A stretch of 64,000 nucleotides of DNA from Pareuzebyella sediminis. Lineage in GTDB: Bacteria; Bacteroidota; Bacteroidia; Flavobacteriales; Flavobacteriaceae. The translations under genes and the position numbers were made by a program. Below the pieces are notes generated by a model that saw only the letters and a list, made by a program, of their open reading frames with translations, was not told the origin of the DNA and did not search any database. Shown here one piece after another: positions 27,067-35,712 of the stretch; within the stretch, counting starts at the first letter, position 1; each line of letters begins with the position of its first letter. The stretch lies in the NCBI RefSeq assembly GCF_008367235.1, contig NZ_VTZS01000003.1, forward strand, positions 434,001 through 498,000. The letters are read 5' to 3'.

Positions 27067-28404
27067 TTGGAAAAACCAACAACTTGGAGCTTTAAAAAAC
27101 TGGTTTTTGATATAAAGACCAAGATTTTAAGGCCTGGCATTTTTAAATCCCATTTGAAGGCGAAGCAAGATTTGAGATATAAAAAAATAGATAAGCTCAA
27201 TTTTAAAAGACGAAAACGAATTGTAAAACATGCCTATAAAAACACTTCATATTATCATAAAAAATACGAAGCTCTCGGGTCGGATTTCCGTATTCGCAGC
27301 GAAAAAGATTTTCTGAAGCTTCCCCCGGTAACCCGAGACGATTTGGCCAATAACTTTGAGCGCTTAAAAGTAAAGAATGCCAATTCGAGAAATTCGAGAA
27401 AAGTAAGCTCCTCGGGAAGTACAGGAAGACCGATTTCAGTGCTTCATGATATGAGATTCCCCTATACAGTTCTTCAGTGGCGCATACTGAGTTGGTGGGG
27501 TGTAAGACCCTATCAAAATCAAGCTTACATCTATAGGTACAAACGACCGTTTTTTAAAAAAATCAGCAACACTTGGTTGTGGTGGCCCACTAAGAGGATA
27601 TTCCTTTCGGGTGCGGAGATGGATCTTAAATCAGTCAATAAGTTTGTAAAGAAAATTAATAGGTTAAAGCCCGAACTCTTACAAGGCTATGTAGACGTGG
27701 TCTATGAATTCGCCCTTTTTCTAATGGATAATGACTTGCGCATTCACCCACCTAAAATGGTGTGGGTTACCTCGGCACCTCTTTTCGAAAACCAAAGAAA
27801 AGTGATGGAGAAAGTCTTTGGGGCCCCTGTATGCGATCAATATGGCAACACTGAAGTCTTTACTATAGCGGCCGAATGTCCCCGTCAGAATGGCCTTCAT
27901 ATCATGCACGATTCGGTGCACGTTGAAGTCGTTGATAACGACAACAATCCTGTTCCTAAAGGAATCATAGGTAAAATACTTATTACCGATCTAAGAAATA
28001 AGATATTCCCATTAATACGTTACGAGATTGGCGATAGAGGAAAATTATTGAAAACGACCTGCGGTTGCAATATACCCTTACCCTTGATGGAAAATGTTCG
28101 GGGCCGACAATCTGTTATGCTAAGAACACCCTCTGGGCTTACGATTAGGGGCGAGCACCTGACCATTCTTTTTGAAAAATACCTACATAACATCAGAGAA
28201 ATCCAATTGATTCAAAAAGAGGATTATTCTGTAGATTTTTGTTATGTCTCCAAGCCTAAAACAGACGAAAAGAAGGAAGTCGAACTTATTCTAGGGCATC
28301 TAAAAACAAAAACAAGAAACGAAATTATAATTCAGCCTAAATGTGTTGACGTGGTCGAAAAAAAGGGTCAGAAAAAACCCTTGATCATTAGCCACTTAAA
28401 ATAG
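27067..28404 (+). CDS. CapK/PaaK-like adenylate-forming enzyme
   Basis: Member of the phenylacetate-CoA ligase (PaaK) branch of adenylating enzymes, which includes CapK-type proteins of capsule loci. The nucleotide-binding loop is VSSSGSTGRPISV (about residues 116-128), and the core motif DQYGNTE (about 258-264) follows the substrate pocket. Residues of the C-terminal swivel domain (GRQSVMLRTPSG) are present. The start appears to be TTG at 27067; no ATG is available upstream in frame. In this locus it could activate an acyl or amino-acid group for attachment to the polymer. No acyl-carrier protein is nearby. Substrate is unknown. Confidence 0.85.
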   Translation: MEKPTTWSFKKLVFDIKTKILRPGIFKSHLKAKQDLRYKKIDKLNFKRRKRIVKHAYKNTSYYHKKYEALGSDFRIRSEKDFLKLPPVTRDDLANNFERLKVKNANSRNSRKVSSSGSTGRPISVLHDMRFPYTVLQWRILSWWGVRPYQNQAYIYRYKRPFFKKISNTWLWWPTKRIFLSGAEMDLKSVNKFVKKINRLKPELLQGYVDVVYEFALFLMDNDLRIHPPKMVWVTSAPLFENQRKVMEKVFGAPVCDQYGNTEVFTIAAECPRQNGLHIMHDSVHVEVVDNDNNPVPKGIIGKILITDLRNKIFPLIRYEIGDRGKLLKTTCGCNIPLPLMENVRGRQSVMLRTPSGLTIRGEHLTILFEKYLHNIREIQLIQKEDYSVDFCYVSKPKTDEKKEVELILGHLKTKTRNEIIIQPKCVDVVEKKGQKKPLIISHLK

Positions 28405-28691
28405 CTTCGCCCCAGGTACTGCATCCCTTGGTAGCCTTGGACTTATTGGGTTCACCGTAATTCTTAAATGCTGTGACATGATGGCCAACCAAGAGCTGGC
28501 TTTCCCCATGTGGTCGATCAAATCACAGGTCTTACCTTCGTAATTCGACCCTCTTAATCCTATCCAAATTTTTGACGGTCGGCGCAAAGCTTTATTGTTT
28601 CCCATATTCTTACATTTGACATAAAGATTCGGTAAGGTCTACATGGCCCGTTCAGTTCTTTCTAGGCATCAAATTTGGAGCATAAGTCTTA
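28405..28691. other. Spacer between CapK-like and dehydrogenase genes
   Basis: No convincing gene. A 69-codon frame on the minus strand (28396-28605, starting MGNNKALRRPSKIW) overlaps the end of the CapK-like gene. It reads somewhat protein-like but has no motif I know. The dehydrogenase promoter is probably here, but no clear TTG/TAnnTTTG pair was seen. Confidence 0.4.
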
Positions 28692-30425
28692 ATGAAAAGA
28701 AGAATATTTATAGTTGTACTGATAGCATTGTCCACTGCGATAGGTGTTTCAGTATTCTTTCCAAATAGGATAAATCGATATTTAAGGAGACAAATGAGGG
28801 TGTATCATACTGCTCCCAAGGGTACATTGGAAGGCGTGGAGTTCCAAAAAATATTGCTTGACGATACCACCGACGGGATTTATACATCATTGACCATTGG
28901 CCCTGATCATAAATTATATGCATGTTCAATAGATGGCAAGATCAAGCGCTTTGTCATTGAGAATGATGGTAGCCTACATCTGGAAAGAATTTACAAGCCC
29001 TTTGGAAAAGGGTCAAAAATGACCATTGGTTTGGCCTTTGATCCCATCTCCACTTCAGATTCCTTAATTGTATGGATTACTTACTCCGACACAACCGGGG
29101 GATGGATAAGCTTTCCTAATGTAAAAAAAACGCCCAACAAAGGTCATTGGGATGGGTACTTAGCTCGTTTACATTTGAGTTCTACTTCTGATAGCGTGCT
29201 CGGTAACATGCTTGTTTTAAAGGATTTGCCTCGATTTGGCCCCAATCAGGAGAACTTTGCCAACTCCATTGCCTTCGGCCCCGACAATAGACTCTATTTC
29301 GCTCAAGGTGCCAATACAGGCATGGGTATGTGCGATTGTAAAGAGAATCAAGAAATCTCGAGGGAGTCTTTACTTTCCGGAGCTATACTATGTCTCGACC
29401 TTCCGAAATTAACGGATAGTCTACCCCTTAGCGTAAAAACGCATGATGGGGGCGGGAGCTATAACCCCTATGACCTTCAAGCGCCATTAAAAATATACGC
29501 TACAGGATTAAGAAATGCCTACGATTTGATATGGCATAGTAATGGGCAGCTCTACGCAACCATTAATGGGTCTGGTGGACACGAGAACATTCCAACCTCA
29601 GACCCAGAATCCCCATATTATATTTCACCCGATGTGAACATCAGCTATTCAGGACCTAACAATATACCGGTAGTACTTGGTGCACAACCCGATCAAAATG
29701 ATTTTATGGCCCGGGTAGAATACGGAGGGTATTACGGGCACCCAAATCCTCTAAGAGCTGAATATGTGCTCAACGCCGGTGACGAGGACGTGTATAATAA
29801 TGAATACGACGGGGTTCGGCCAGATAGTAACTTTAGGGGCTTTACTTATGATTTTGGACCCCATGTCGCTCCCACAGGCCTTATTGAATATAGAAGTAAC
29901 ACATTTGACGGCAAACTCAAAGGCTGTCTTATAGTGGCAAGACTGGTACATGAAGATTTGGTTATTTTAAAGCCCGGAGGAGGAAATGGGGATATCATCC
30001 AAGATTATGAAGGAAGAAGAATGGGACTAGAAGTCGACGGCCGCCCTTTAGACCTAATTGAAAACCCTGAAACAGGCGATATTTACGTATCTGAATTTAG
30101 TACTGGAACGATAACGCTATTCCACCCAATCAAAAAAGAGTCTGACAGACCTATATCAAAAACCAAAATAGCCGTACATAAAACAAAAGCCCCGTTGAGT
30201 GGTGAAGAAATTTATGGCCGACATTGTCAACTATGCCATGGGGCCATGGGTGTCGGGGCAGTAGCACCTAGTCTAGTTGATGAAAAATGGACGTACGGGC
30301 GTGAAAATATTGCCGAGGTAATTAGAAATGGATCAGAGGACCAGAGTATGCCGGCCTGGAAAGATAAGCTTTCCGAAAATGAAATTGATAGCGTTAAAGT
30401 TTTTCTATTATCACTGACCAACTAG
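28692..30425 (+). CDS. Secreted glucose/sorbosone dehydrogenase-like beta-propeller fused to cytochrome c
   Basis: Exported protein of 577 aa: an N-terminal signal or anchor helix (residues 4-22), then a long beta-propeller region (about 45-490) of the soluble sugar dehydrogenase type, with repeated blades such as LTIGPDHKLYACSIDGK and IAFGPDNRLYFAQGAN, and a C-terminal class I cytochrome c domain. The haem site is C512-Q-L-C515-H516 and the likely axial ligand is M553 in SMPAW. The known relatives oxidise sugars with PQQ and pass electrons to the haem. That activity is inferred. It is unusual inside an exopolysaccharide locus and may oxidise the polymer, a sugar precursor or its breakdown products in the periplasm. 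Confidence 0.85.
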   Translation: MKRRIFIVVLIALSTAIGVSVFFPNRINRYLRRQMRVYHTAPKGTLEGVEFQKILLDDTTDGIYTSLTIGPDHKLYACSIDGKIKRFVIENDGSLHLERIYKPFGKGSKMTIGLAFDPISTSDSLIVWITYSDTTGGWISFPNVKKTPNKGHWDGYLARLHLSSTSDSVLGNMLVLKDLPRFGPNQENFANSIAFGPDNRLYFAQGANTGMGMCDCKENQEISRESLLSGAILCLDLPKLTDSLPLSVKTHDGGGSYNPYDLQAPLKIYATGLRNAYDLIWHSNGQLYATINGSGGHENIPTSDPESPYYISPDVNISYSGPNNIPVVLGAQPDQNDFMARVEYGGYYGHPNPLRAEYVLNAGDEDVYNNEYDGVRPDSNFRGFTYDFGPHVAPTGLIEYRSNTFDGKLKGCLIVARLVHEDLVILKPGGGNGDIIQDYEGRRMGLEVDGRPLDLIENPETGDIYVSEFSTGTITLFHPIKKESDRPISKTKIAVHKTKAPLSGEEIYGRHCQLCHGAMGVGAVAPSLVDEKWTYGRENIAEVIRNGSEDQSMPAWKDKLSENEIDSVKVFLLSLTN

Positions 30426-30629
30426 CAAGGTTCCGTAAAAGCATGCGACCAACGGTTTAGAGAAGTGAAGGGTGCTTAAGGCTGATTGCAAACAGCCATC
30501 ATACCCATTGAATTCAATTGTACCCAACAATCACGGATGTACTAATGCTCAAACATGATTGGGTATCAAAGGCAGATAAATTTCAATCTGTGTTCGGCAT
30601 AGAAGATCAAGGATAACTTTATTTAGGCA

Positions 30630-31727
30630 ATGGCATTCGTAGAAAGAATCAAAGACTGGGGCATAAAATCGGTAAATAAGGTTTATGCCATGCGCTACAA
30701 CCATCTATCCAAAATAAAAGCCCATAAAGTACTGAAGCAAATAGAGACTAAAAGAGGATCCCTCAGTGCATTGCTTAAAAAAAAGGCAGATGACTATGCC
30801 GTCGAAGAATTAGGGTGGAATGGCTACGCCCCGTGGTTGTATGTTTATACCGCTATTCAGGGAAGATTTAAGGATGGTTGGATTCCTGACAACTATTACC
30901 ACTTAGAACTACTACCCGAAATTCAAGGCGATTATGGTAAAATTTCATTTCTTAAACCCCTCAACAACATCCTATTAAAGATACCATCGAATGAAGATAT
31001 AGCTTATTTTATTCATGGTGAGTGGTTCGATTCCGACTACAGGCCGATTCCTAAAAAAGCCCTTAGAAAATTGGTTCTTGCCAAGCAAGATCTGGTAGTG
31101 TTCAAATTGGACCATTCCTATCAAGGTAAAGGTGTTTTTTTAAGAAATACGGAATCATTCGATCTGGGCGAATTGGAAGCGAAAGGAAACGGAACCTTAC
31201 AGGCATATATTCACCAACATGCTTTTTTCAAGGATTTCCGTTCTAAAGCTGTTGCGAACATTCGAATGACTACCAGTATTTCCAAAGAAGGAAAACCTGT
31301 TTTGAGCGGTTGCTATCTTCGATTGGGAAGAGTTCGTGATTTTTATGTGAAATCGGAAAGTCATGTTAGGGTACCTGTCGATCTGGTTTCGGGAGAGCTT
31401 TGTGAAGAAGGCTATTTGGCCGACTGGTCAATCATTGATAGACATCCGGATTCTAAGATCAAATTCTCTAAAAAAGTAATTCCACAATATCGGGAATGCG
31501 TTGATTTTGTTCGTGATTTGCATACACGAATGCCCATGGTGAAGTGCATCGGGTGGGATATTGTTGTGAACACCAATGAACGGCCTACCCTGATCGAATG
31601 GAACGGATACGGTAATGATATCAATTTTTCAGAAGCAACGCAAGGGCCTTGTTTTGCAAATCTCGGATGGAAGAATGATCGTACCCCTAAAGTCTTGGGT
31701 CGGCATCGAAGATGGTTCAGTCCATAA
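30630..31727 (+). CDS. Sugar-transfer-associated ATP-grasp protein
   Basis: ATP-grasp enzyme, 365 aa, of the group found next to glycosyltransferases in capsule and exopolysaccharide loci. The C-terminal part shows KCIGWDIVVNTNERPTLIEW (about residues 310-329) followed by NGYGNDI, which carries the Mg-ATP ligands D and E/N. VVFKLDHSYQGKGVFL (about 150-165) fits the nucleotide lysine and glycine-rich loop. ATP-grasp enzymes join a carboxylate to an amine or thiol, so an amide or ester substituent on the polymer is a fair guess. It ends 2 nt before the stop of the convergent beta-helix gene. Last plus-strand gene of the locus. Confidence 0.82.
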   Translation: MAFVERIKDWGIKSVNKVYAMRYNHLSKIKAHKVLKQIETKRGSLSALLKKKADDYAVEELGWNGYAPWLYVYTAIQGRFKDGWIPDNYYHLELLPEIQGDYGKISFLKPLNNILLKIPSNEDIAYFIHGEWFDSDYRPIPKKALRKLVLAKQDLVVFKLDHSYQGKGVFLRNTESFDLGELEAKGNGTLQAYIHQHAFFKDFRSKAVANIRMTTSISKEGKPVLSGCYLRLGRVRDFYVKSESHVRVPVDLVSGELCEEGYLADWSIIDRHPDSKIKFSKKVIPQYRECVDFVRDLHTRMPMVKCIGWDIVVNTNERPTLIEWNGYGNDINFSEATQGPCFANLGWKNDRTPKVLGRHRRWFSP

Positions 31728-31729
31728 AC

Positions 31730-33922
31730 CTAAGGTTGTGTTACCAAAAATTGAGGCGTTGGATCGCTTTTTCCATCAATAATGGTTATGCGCCTATCTT
31801 TTTTCAACTCAACCATTCGAAGGTTTAAAGAAGTGTCCAAATCAATCTTATTATTAACGAGAAGCCCAGTGTTCATAGAACCTAGACTCCCTTTAACCAT
31901 GGAGTTAAGTACAAAACCTTTGCTAGGAAACCCGGAAAATAAAGGCACACGATCAAGAAATTGGCAACCTTCGATGTAAGCGTGCCCCAATCGGAAAACA
32001 CTTTTCGTAGCATTATTGATAAACCGGCAATTGTAAAAGCTCGAGGACCTTTCTTTCCCGACGATATATTCCCCCACATTGTTCTCAAAATCACAATTCG
32101 CAAATATAGGGTTTATCTGTCGCTGCATATTGACCGATAAATTGTTTTGGTCGAACCTACAATCGATCCATGCATTCAGATTATTGGGTCTAAGTGAAAC
32201 CATACTGAAACCAATCGTACATCTTATTATTTGGCAATTGTAAAAAACATTCTTGTCCATGTACATCATGGTGCTGGTCTCGCCCTTGTTTACATCAAAA
32301 CCGGGAGTTGGTTCTTGATACATGCCTATTTCACAGTCTACAAAGCTTACATTATCAAAAAAATTATTGTCGACACCATAAAATTTATCGAAGTGAATCC
32401 CGTTTTTCTGATTCCTAAAAATTAGGTTTTTAAAGGTACAGGAACTTAATTGAAAGTGATTGTTCTTTTTGCCTCTTGGGTTCACGTACAACCCCTTTTC
32501 ACCCCCAAACAGGGTTAGGTGCGCCAAGTAGTATTTCGAGCTGGTCTTGCGTTTTTCGGAAACGTCGTCATTTCCTACTATTAGCGGAAAATCATCACTA
32601 GTCCCGACAATGGCAGTTTTACCGGAGCCCTTACCTATAATGCCCTGGCCATTTTTTATAAAAACAGGCTTGGAAATATAGTAGATCCCCTCCTCTAGTT
32701 CGGCGATGCCGTGTCGATCAATTAGTTTTTGAATTTCCGAGGATTGATCAGGCTTTGAGTACCTTGAAGCTCTCATATTAGCATCCACAGGTTCTGGTAA
32801 ATTATGGAATTGGGGTCTGGCCCAAGGGATTACATTTTTTTTAATCAAAATTTGTTCCACCTTATTACTAGTGTCCTTTGCCAGTTTGCTTTGAACTTTC
32901 TTGTCATCTAAATAAACCTCATTGTCGTTAAAAAAGGCCTTTAAATTAAACGTAGAATCATTGTATTCAAACTCATAATTTTCATGTTGGCCAGAGAGCA
33001 TTACCATATTCGTCCCCTTTCTGACAATGTCATCCGTTGATTTTGAGTAAATATTCTTCCCTAACATGAAAAGACTTTGGGCTTCAATATCGAATACGGG
33101 TGTCCTGTTCTTCGAAAAATTTACGCCTGAAAAACTTCCAAGATTCAAACTTCCCATCCCTCTCATGTACAACAGAGGTTTTGACCCCCTATTTTGGAAG
33201 TTCCAGGATTCTGCATCCATCCCCACTATCGTCAGTGACTCAAGGTTAGAAAAATGAGTGGCATTACCCCTAGGAATTAGATAATTTCGCCAAAGTATAA
33301 CGTTACCATAGCTCGGTGTTCTTGAATTGCCCTTCATTACGGTCTGAGGCGATGTGGAATGGCTCCAGAGTTTAATAAACTTGTTATTCCTAAAATAGCC
33401 GGACAAACTACAATCAAAGCTTACCATACATTTATCCATGTTGACAAAAGTATTGTCTTCAATAGAGCAATTCGTACAATTCAAATTGGTAAACTGAAGG
33501 CTCTTGAAAAGATTGTTCTTAATGGGGGCGCCCGGCTCAAAAACCAAATCTTTTGAATCGATATTATGAATACTTACGTCTGTACTCCCAGCCTGTATAT
33601 GTATATTGTTGTTAAATTTGGTAATCCTGGGATGGCCGAAAAGGCGCTGACCGGTTTTCAAGGTGATTTCTGCACCTTGATAAGTTCCTTTTTCAAGCCG
33701 CACCGAACCATAGGTGTCTAAAGCCTCTTGCAATTCATCGGCCCGGGAAAGAGGTAAAAAATACGCTTCAAAATATTGATCTTCTTCTGGTAGGTTACCA
33801 GTGTTACCAGCATCGATAAAGACTTTTTCATGGCTTTTGGTTTTTGAAAAGAGTTCTTGATCATACGGCTGTAGCAGCATAATGGATATTGCTAAAATAA
33901 AGAGCAAGAATACATTTTTCAT
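31730..33922 (-). CDS. Secreted right-handed parallel beta-helix protein
   Basis: Exported protein of 730 aa with an N-terminal hydrophobic signal (residues 4-19). Two long runs of short beta-helix coils (about 75-300 and 410-700) contain many N-rich turns such as NNLFKSL, NCSIEDNTF, NNFFDNVSF and CTIGFSM, and the two helical domains each begin with an RAD/KPD-Q-S--IQ--ID-type pectate-lyase-like entry (READELQEALDTYG and SSEIQKLIDRHG in type). No catalytic residues can be assigned. Such proteins are lyases, epimerases, deacetylases or carbohydrate-binding scaffolds. Its place at the end of the locus suggests it modifies or trims the exported polymer. Confidence 0.8.
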   Translation of the reverse strand: MKNVFLLFILAISIMLLQPYDQELFSKTKSHEKVFIDAGNTGNLPEEDQYFEAYFLPLSRADELQEALDTYGSVRLEKGTYQGAEITLKTGQRLFGHPRITKFNNNIHIQAGSTDVSIHNIDSKDLVFEPGAPIKNNLFKSLQFTNLNCTNCSIEDNTFVNMDKCMVSFDCSLSGYFRNNKFIKLWSHSTSPQTVMKGNSRTPSYGNVILWRNYLIPRGNATHFSNLESLTIVGMDAESWNFQNRGSKPLLYMRGMGSLNLGSFSGVNFSKNRTPVFDIEAQSLFMLGKNIYSKSTDDIVRKGTNMVMLSGQHENYEFEYNDSTFNLKAFFNDNEVYLDDKKVQSKLAKDTSNKVEQILIKKNVIPWARPQFHNLPEPVDANMRASRYSKPDQSSEIQKLIDRHGIAELEEGIYYISKPVFIKNGQGIIGKGSGKTAIVGTSDDFPLIVGNDDVSEKRKTSSKYYLAHLTLFGGEKGLYVNPRGKKNNHFQLSSCTFKNLIFRNQKNGIHFDKFYGVDNNFFDNVSFVDCEIGMYQEPTPGFDVNKGETSTMMYMDKNVFYNCQIIRCTIGFSMVSLRPNNLNAWIDCRFDQNNLSVNMQRQINPIFANCDFENNVGEYIVGKERSSSFYNCRFINNATKSVFRLGHAYIEGCQFLDRVPLFSGFPSKGFVLNSMVKGSLGSMNTGLLVNNKIDLDTSLNLRMVELKKDRRITIIDGKSDPTPQFLVTQP

Positions 33923-34353
33923 TTTGTAGCATTTATGAGTGATTTACTCAATCTTCCCGATACACCCCTAAAATTGATATTTTCGAAGAGGCGAAGGTAA
34001 TTTTTCATATGTTATTTATATCAGACAATTCCTATAGCCTCTTGTAACGTCAAAATTGACCCTAATATAATACCTAAGTATCTAAAGCTTTTACCAGTAT
34101 TCCGGTACATATATAATGGCCCGAGTGGCGTGAGTATTTTTTTGCTTCTATATTGAAGATTAAAAAGCCAAAATCTTAATATTGAAATATAGGCATGGGT
34201 ATAAAATACACCTGTAAATCTAAGATAAGATTATGTGCTCTAACATCATTTGACTATTACCATATTTTAGAAAGTTTTTAATGTACCTAAAGGGTCGGAA
34301 ACTCCGTACTATATTTAGCTGTGAATTAAAGAACCCTTCGGCCAAAATACGAG
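33923..34353. other. Gene-free spacer between beta-helix and second transferase genes
   Basis: AT-rich, no gene. A small hairpin (TGAGT 33936-33940, ACTCA 33946-33950) lies just upstream of the beta-helix gene. A longer one with an 11-bp stem and one bulge lies at 34150-34182 (ATATT-g-AAGATT pairing with AATCTT-AATAT), about 170 nt past the transferase stop. Neither has a clear T-tract on the relevant strand. Confidence 0.45.
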
Positions 34354-35712
34354 CTAGTAGGCCTTTTGTTCCCCTCGAACGGCATTAATGACCGTTTTAA
34401 AAATAATCTTTATATCAAGCCAGATGGACCATTTTTCGACATAAAATATATCCAATTTTGTTCTATTCAAAATATCGGCCTTTTTCTCAATTTCTCCTCG
34501 ATAACCTTTGATTTGTGCAAGCCCGGTAATGCCTGGCTTCACAAAATGCCTTACCAAGTATTTGTCAATGGAGACCTCATAATCGGAAGTATGTAGCTCC
34601 ATATGTGGTCTCGGGCCGACAACACTCATATCGCCAAGGAAGACATTAAAAAATTGAGGCAGTTCATCTATACTGGTTTTACGCATGAATTTACCAATAC
34701 GGGTAATGCGGCTATCGTTTTTAGTAGCCATTTTTGAATTGGCCTCGGTAGAAGGTTTCATTGACCTGAATTTATAACACCAAAACACCTTACGTTTTAA
34801 TCCGTGGCGTTTTTGTTTGAAATACAAGGGCCCGGGAGATTCGCTTTTAATTAAAAAGAAGAGAATAGGAATTAGCCAAGACATAACTGTAATTATTACA
34901 AAAAGTGAAAAGAGAATGTCAAAACTTCTTTTTGTCAGCCTTGCATATTCCGTATCAAGGGGAACTTCGCGAATATTGAGCACTGGTACCGAATCATAAA
35001 GTTCAATGCTCATGGCACGGGAATATATCTCTTTATTATCTGGAATAACCTTAACACGAACGAGATTATTATCGGCAAAATCAATAAGGTTCCTTAATTC
35101 TTCATTATTAAATTTTGAGGCCACACAATATATCTCATCGACATAGTTGTTCAATATGAATCCGAAGCAATCGGATACCTGACCTAAATAGGTGGGACTT
35201 TTTGAAGGGTTATTGTCAAAATAGCCTAGGTAACGGTATCCTAAATCAGGTGCATCGAAAACCTTCCTGATCTTTTTTAAGTTCTTATCCCTTCCTATAA
35301 CTACGATATTCGCAAAATTACCTCCAAGCTTTCTATAATTGCTCCTTATCCAATAGAATATGACGCGATACCAAAATAGGGCAAGACAGATCAAGAAATA
35401 AACGAAAAACTGGTATTGAAGAGATTCATAAATCTTACCCGTTACACCGAATAAAGCAAAATAGGACAGGCCATATATCACGTATAAACGAAATAGTAAG
35501 GGCAGGTTCGTCGTAAATCGCTCCTTGCGTTTCGTAGGGTAATAATCTAAACCATAGGTGATTAGTAACCAAGATAGATTATAGTGTAAGATATGAAAGA
35601 CATTCAGATAGGTGTTTGGGGTAAGCACATATAGAATTGTATTGATGATGCCCAAATGGATCAATACGGATATAGGAATAATCCAATCAGAATTTTTATG
35701 AAATCTTAACAT
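34354..35712 (-). CDS. Initiating polyprenyl-phosphate phosphoglycosyl transferase, copy 2
   Basis: Paralogue of the gene at 11572-12918, with the same domain order over 452 aa: four N-terminal membrane segments, a Rossmann-like region containing VVIGRDKNLKKIRKVFDAPD, a fifth membrane segment and the catalytic domain. The motifs SPGPLYFKQ, YKFRSM, SIDELPQFFNVFLGD and VVGPRPHMELHT are intact. The copies share stretches of more than 25 identical residues around the catalytic D-E pair. It lies in the opposite direction at the far end of the locus, so the pair forms a large inverted repeat. It may start a second polymer or be an alternative initiator with different sugar choice. Confidence 0.92.
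   Translation of the reverse strand: MLRFHKNSDWIIPISVLIHLGIINTILYVLTPNTYLNVFHILHYNLSWLLITYGLDYYPTKRKERFTTNLPLLFRLYVIYGLSYFALFGVTGKIYESLQYQFFVYFLICLALFWYRVIFYWIRSNYRKLGGNFANIVVIGRDKNLKKIRKVFDAPDLGYRYLGYFDNNPSKSPTYLGQVSDCFGFILNNYVDEIYCVASKFNNEELRNLIDFADNNLVRVKVIPDNKEIYSRAMSIELYDSVPVLNIREVPLDTEYARLTKRSFDILFSLFVIITVMSWLIPILFFLIKSESPGPLYFKQKRHGLKRKVFWCYKFRSMKPSTEANSKMATKNDSRITRIGKFMRKTSIDELPQFFNVFLGDMSVVGPRPHMELHTSDYEVSIDKYLVRHFVKPGITGLAQIKGYRGEIEKKADILNRTKLDIFYVEKWSIWLDIKIIFKTVINAVRGEQKAY

Noticed and set aside
28396-28605. 69-codon minus frame overlapping the CapK-like gene end
   Set aside because: Partly protein-like but overlaps a real gene end and matches nothing I know; no promoter seen.
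30521-30565. Imperfect inverted repeat before the ATP-grasp gene
   Set aside because: Arms need a two-base bulge and a 22-nt loop; could be chance.
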